Source of the DNA: Caldifarciminota bacterium
GTDB lineage: Bacteria; Hydrothermota; Tepidihabitantia; Tepidihabitantales; Tepidihabitantaceae
Reading direction: 5' to 3'
DNA: 13,294 nucleotides
NCBI GenBank assembly: GCA_016935295.1
Contig: JAFGRF010000074.1
Coordinates: 1 to 13,294 of the forward strand
The translations under genes were made by a program, and so were the position numbers. Position 1 is the stretch's first letter; each line of letters begins with the position of its first letter. Of this stretch, positions 12,420 through 13,294 are shown in pieces. The notes beneath the pieces were generated by a model. The model was not told the DNA's origin, did no database searches, and was given only the letters and a program-made list of their open reading frames with translations.

Positions 12420-13172
12420 TCAGAACTTGAGAACGCTGGCCGGGTCGATCCGCTGGCCATCCTTGCGGATTTCGAAGTGCAGGTGTGGGGCGGTCGTCTG
12501 CCCCGTGGTTCCGACCCAGCCAATTGCCTTGCCGGCCTGGACCGAGTCGCCTTTGTCGACATCCCAGTCCTGCAGATGGCCGTAGTAGCTTTCGTACCCC
12601 TGCCCGTGTTTGAGCAGCAGGAAGCGGCCATACTGGCGGTCTTCGCCACGCTGCTCGACGACGCCATCCGCGGTCGCCCGCACCGGCGCGCCGACAGCTG
12701 CGGCAAGGTCTACGGCAAGGTGGCCTTCTTTGGCGCGCTGCGATACCGCGTAGTCTTCGACCGGTAGCAGTCCCGGCACGAGTTGGGTCCCCCAGGTCTG
12801 GCCTTTGGCCCATTCGGGCAGAGCCTGCGAATCGAACGGCACCGAGTCCCAGTTCACCGCGGGCGGAGTCATTTCTACCCCGAGCATCATCGCCATCTTC
12901 CGGCTCTCCTCCTCGACCTGCTCGAGCCGGTTTCTCAGAGCCGTGACCTTGGCGAACTCGGCCTCAAGTGACCGGTTCCTGCGCTCAAGATACGAAAGCC
13001 GGCCCAACCGATAGACCCCGGCCAGCACCATCACCAGCGAAACGACCACGAGCAGCGCCAGGAATCCCGCGGCTACGGCCAGCAGCCGGACCACCCACAA
13101 CCTCAGGTTGAACCGCAGCGAGTTAGTGCTGTAGTTGCTGGCTATGAAGAACGAAAGCTCCTTGCGGGCCAT
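12420..13172 (-). CDS. Membrane-anchored M23 (LytM-type) peptidoglycan peptidase
   Basis: This 250-residue protein has a short N-terminal cytoplasmic part, one membrane helix (about 27-53), a coiled coil (about 60-97) and a periplasmic M23 domain (about 125-250). The domain keeps all zinc and catalytic positions: H151 and D155 in HLAVD, H199 in YYGHL, and H230 and H232 in HLHFE, so it should be an active endopeptidase cutting peptidoglycan cross-links. The architecture matches M23 proteins acting in cell shape or division, with the coiled coil possibly for partner binding. The ATG at 13172 has no Shine-Dalgarno site; a heptamer array begins 3 bases upstream of it, and no -35/-10 pair is recognisable. 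Confidence 0.93.
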   Translation of the reverse strand: MARKELSFFIASNYSTNSLRFNLRLWVVRLLAVAAGFLALLVVVSLVMVLAGVYRLGRLSYLERRNRSLEAEFAKVTALRNRLEQVEEESRKMAMMLGVEMTPPAVNWDSVPFDSQALPEWAKGQTWGTQLVPGLLPVEDYAVSQRAKEGHLAVDLAAAVGAPVRATADGVVEQRGEDRQYGRFLLLKHGQGYESYYGHLQDWDVDKGDSVQAGKAIGWVGTTGQTTAPHLHFEIRKDGQRIDPASVLKF

Positions 13173-13174
13173 CG

Positions 13175-13202
13175 CTATACTCTATGCTCGATGCTCAACG
13201 CC
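13175..13202. repeat. Heptanucleotide array (4 units) directly upstream of the M23 gene
   Basis: Four units of exact 7-nt period, CTATACT, CTATGCT, CGATGCT and a decayed CAACGCC, end only two bases from the M23 start codon and occupy the place where a ribosome-binding site would lie. Confidence 0.65.
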
Positions 13203-13245
13203 CGGCGATTCCGCGATTTGCCTTCTGACTCTGCCCTGTCCGCCA

Positions 13246-13287
13246 CTCTGAATTCTGTGTTCTAGCCTCTGGCTTCCAGCTTCGCCC
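13246..13287. repeat. Heptanucleotide array (6 units) near the right edge
   Basis: Six units of exact 7-nt period of the TTCTGNN type: CTCTGAA, TTCTGTG, TTCTAGC, CTCTGGC, TTCCAGC, TTCGCCC. A further partial stretch (TTCTGAC at 13223) lies out of phase just before it. No gene is visible from 13203 to 13294. Confidence 0.7.
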
Positions 13288-13294
13288 GGTCCTA

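Noticed and set aside
1..13294. tRNA, rRNA or known riboswitch
   Set aside because: Reading the intergenic gaps on both strands showed no cloverleaf, rRNA-like stretch or riboswitch core that I recognise.

Overview
The window comes from a GC-rich bacterium that was probably an uncultivated anaerobe. The evidence for that is a four-subunit pyruvate:ferredoxin oxidoreductase, a cobalamin-independent epoxyqueuosine reductase (QueH), and a secreted M1 peptidase ending in a FlgD/T9SS-like C-terminal Ig-like domain. That domain type is common in the FCB superphylum and neighbouring candidate phyla such as WOR-3. The assignment to a WOR-3-like lineage is a guess from gene style, not from a marker gene. 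No rRNA, tRNA, CRISPR array or transposase was seen. Apart from one acetyltransferase gene, every gene lies on the minus strand.

Layout from left to right. Positions 1-44 hold the first codons of a minus-strand gene that runs off the left edge. Next is a secreted M1 aminopeptidase-like protein (187-2190) with its own promoter and a 12-bp hairpin behind it. A sodium:solute symporter (2265-3743) follows, translationally coupled to a previously uncalled 36-residue single-pass membrane protein (3745-3855). QueH (3951-4484, minus) and a GNAT/FR47-like acetyltransferase (4626-5372, plus) are divergent. Two tandem, overlapping paralogues (5495-6682 and 6679-7830) share a fold that looks like a PD-(D/E)XK nuclease domain without its catalytic residues. 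The por operon (porC-porD-porA-porB, 11293 down to 8091) ends in a strong hairpin. Upstream of it are a nitroreductase-family flavoprotein (11471-12313) and a membrane-anchored M23 peptidase (12420-13172).

Two window-wide signals are the most interesting result. First, eight good sigma-70-like promoters can be read directly: TTGAC(A/T/C), a 16-17 nt spacer, then TAnnnT. In five of them the start codon (GTG four times, ATG once) lies only 5-7 nt after the -10 box, where transcription should begin, and none of these genes has a Shine-Dalgarno site. They look leaderless. Genes inside operons, and the two genes with real leaders (the M1 peptidase and porC), carry clear Shine-Dalgarno sites. The pattern changes the chosen start of QueH, the acetyltransferase and the nitroreductase, and it supports the small membrane protein.

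Second, many intergenic gaps are filled with degenerate short tandem repeats of exact 7-nt period (consensus TTCTGNN on the plus strand, or relatives), and one gap with 8-nt period. They occupy all three gaps inside the por operon, the por leader, the QueH/acetyltransferase gap and the region upstream of the M23 gene. The 8-nt array overlaps the -35 box of the nitroreductase promoter.

The por gene products form one complex that oxidises pyruvate (or a related 2-oxoacid) to acetyl-CoA, CO2 and reduced ferredoxin. The other genes look like independent housekeeping, envelope or transport units.
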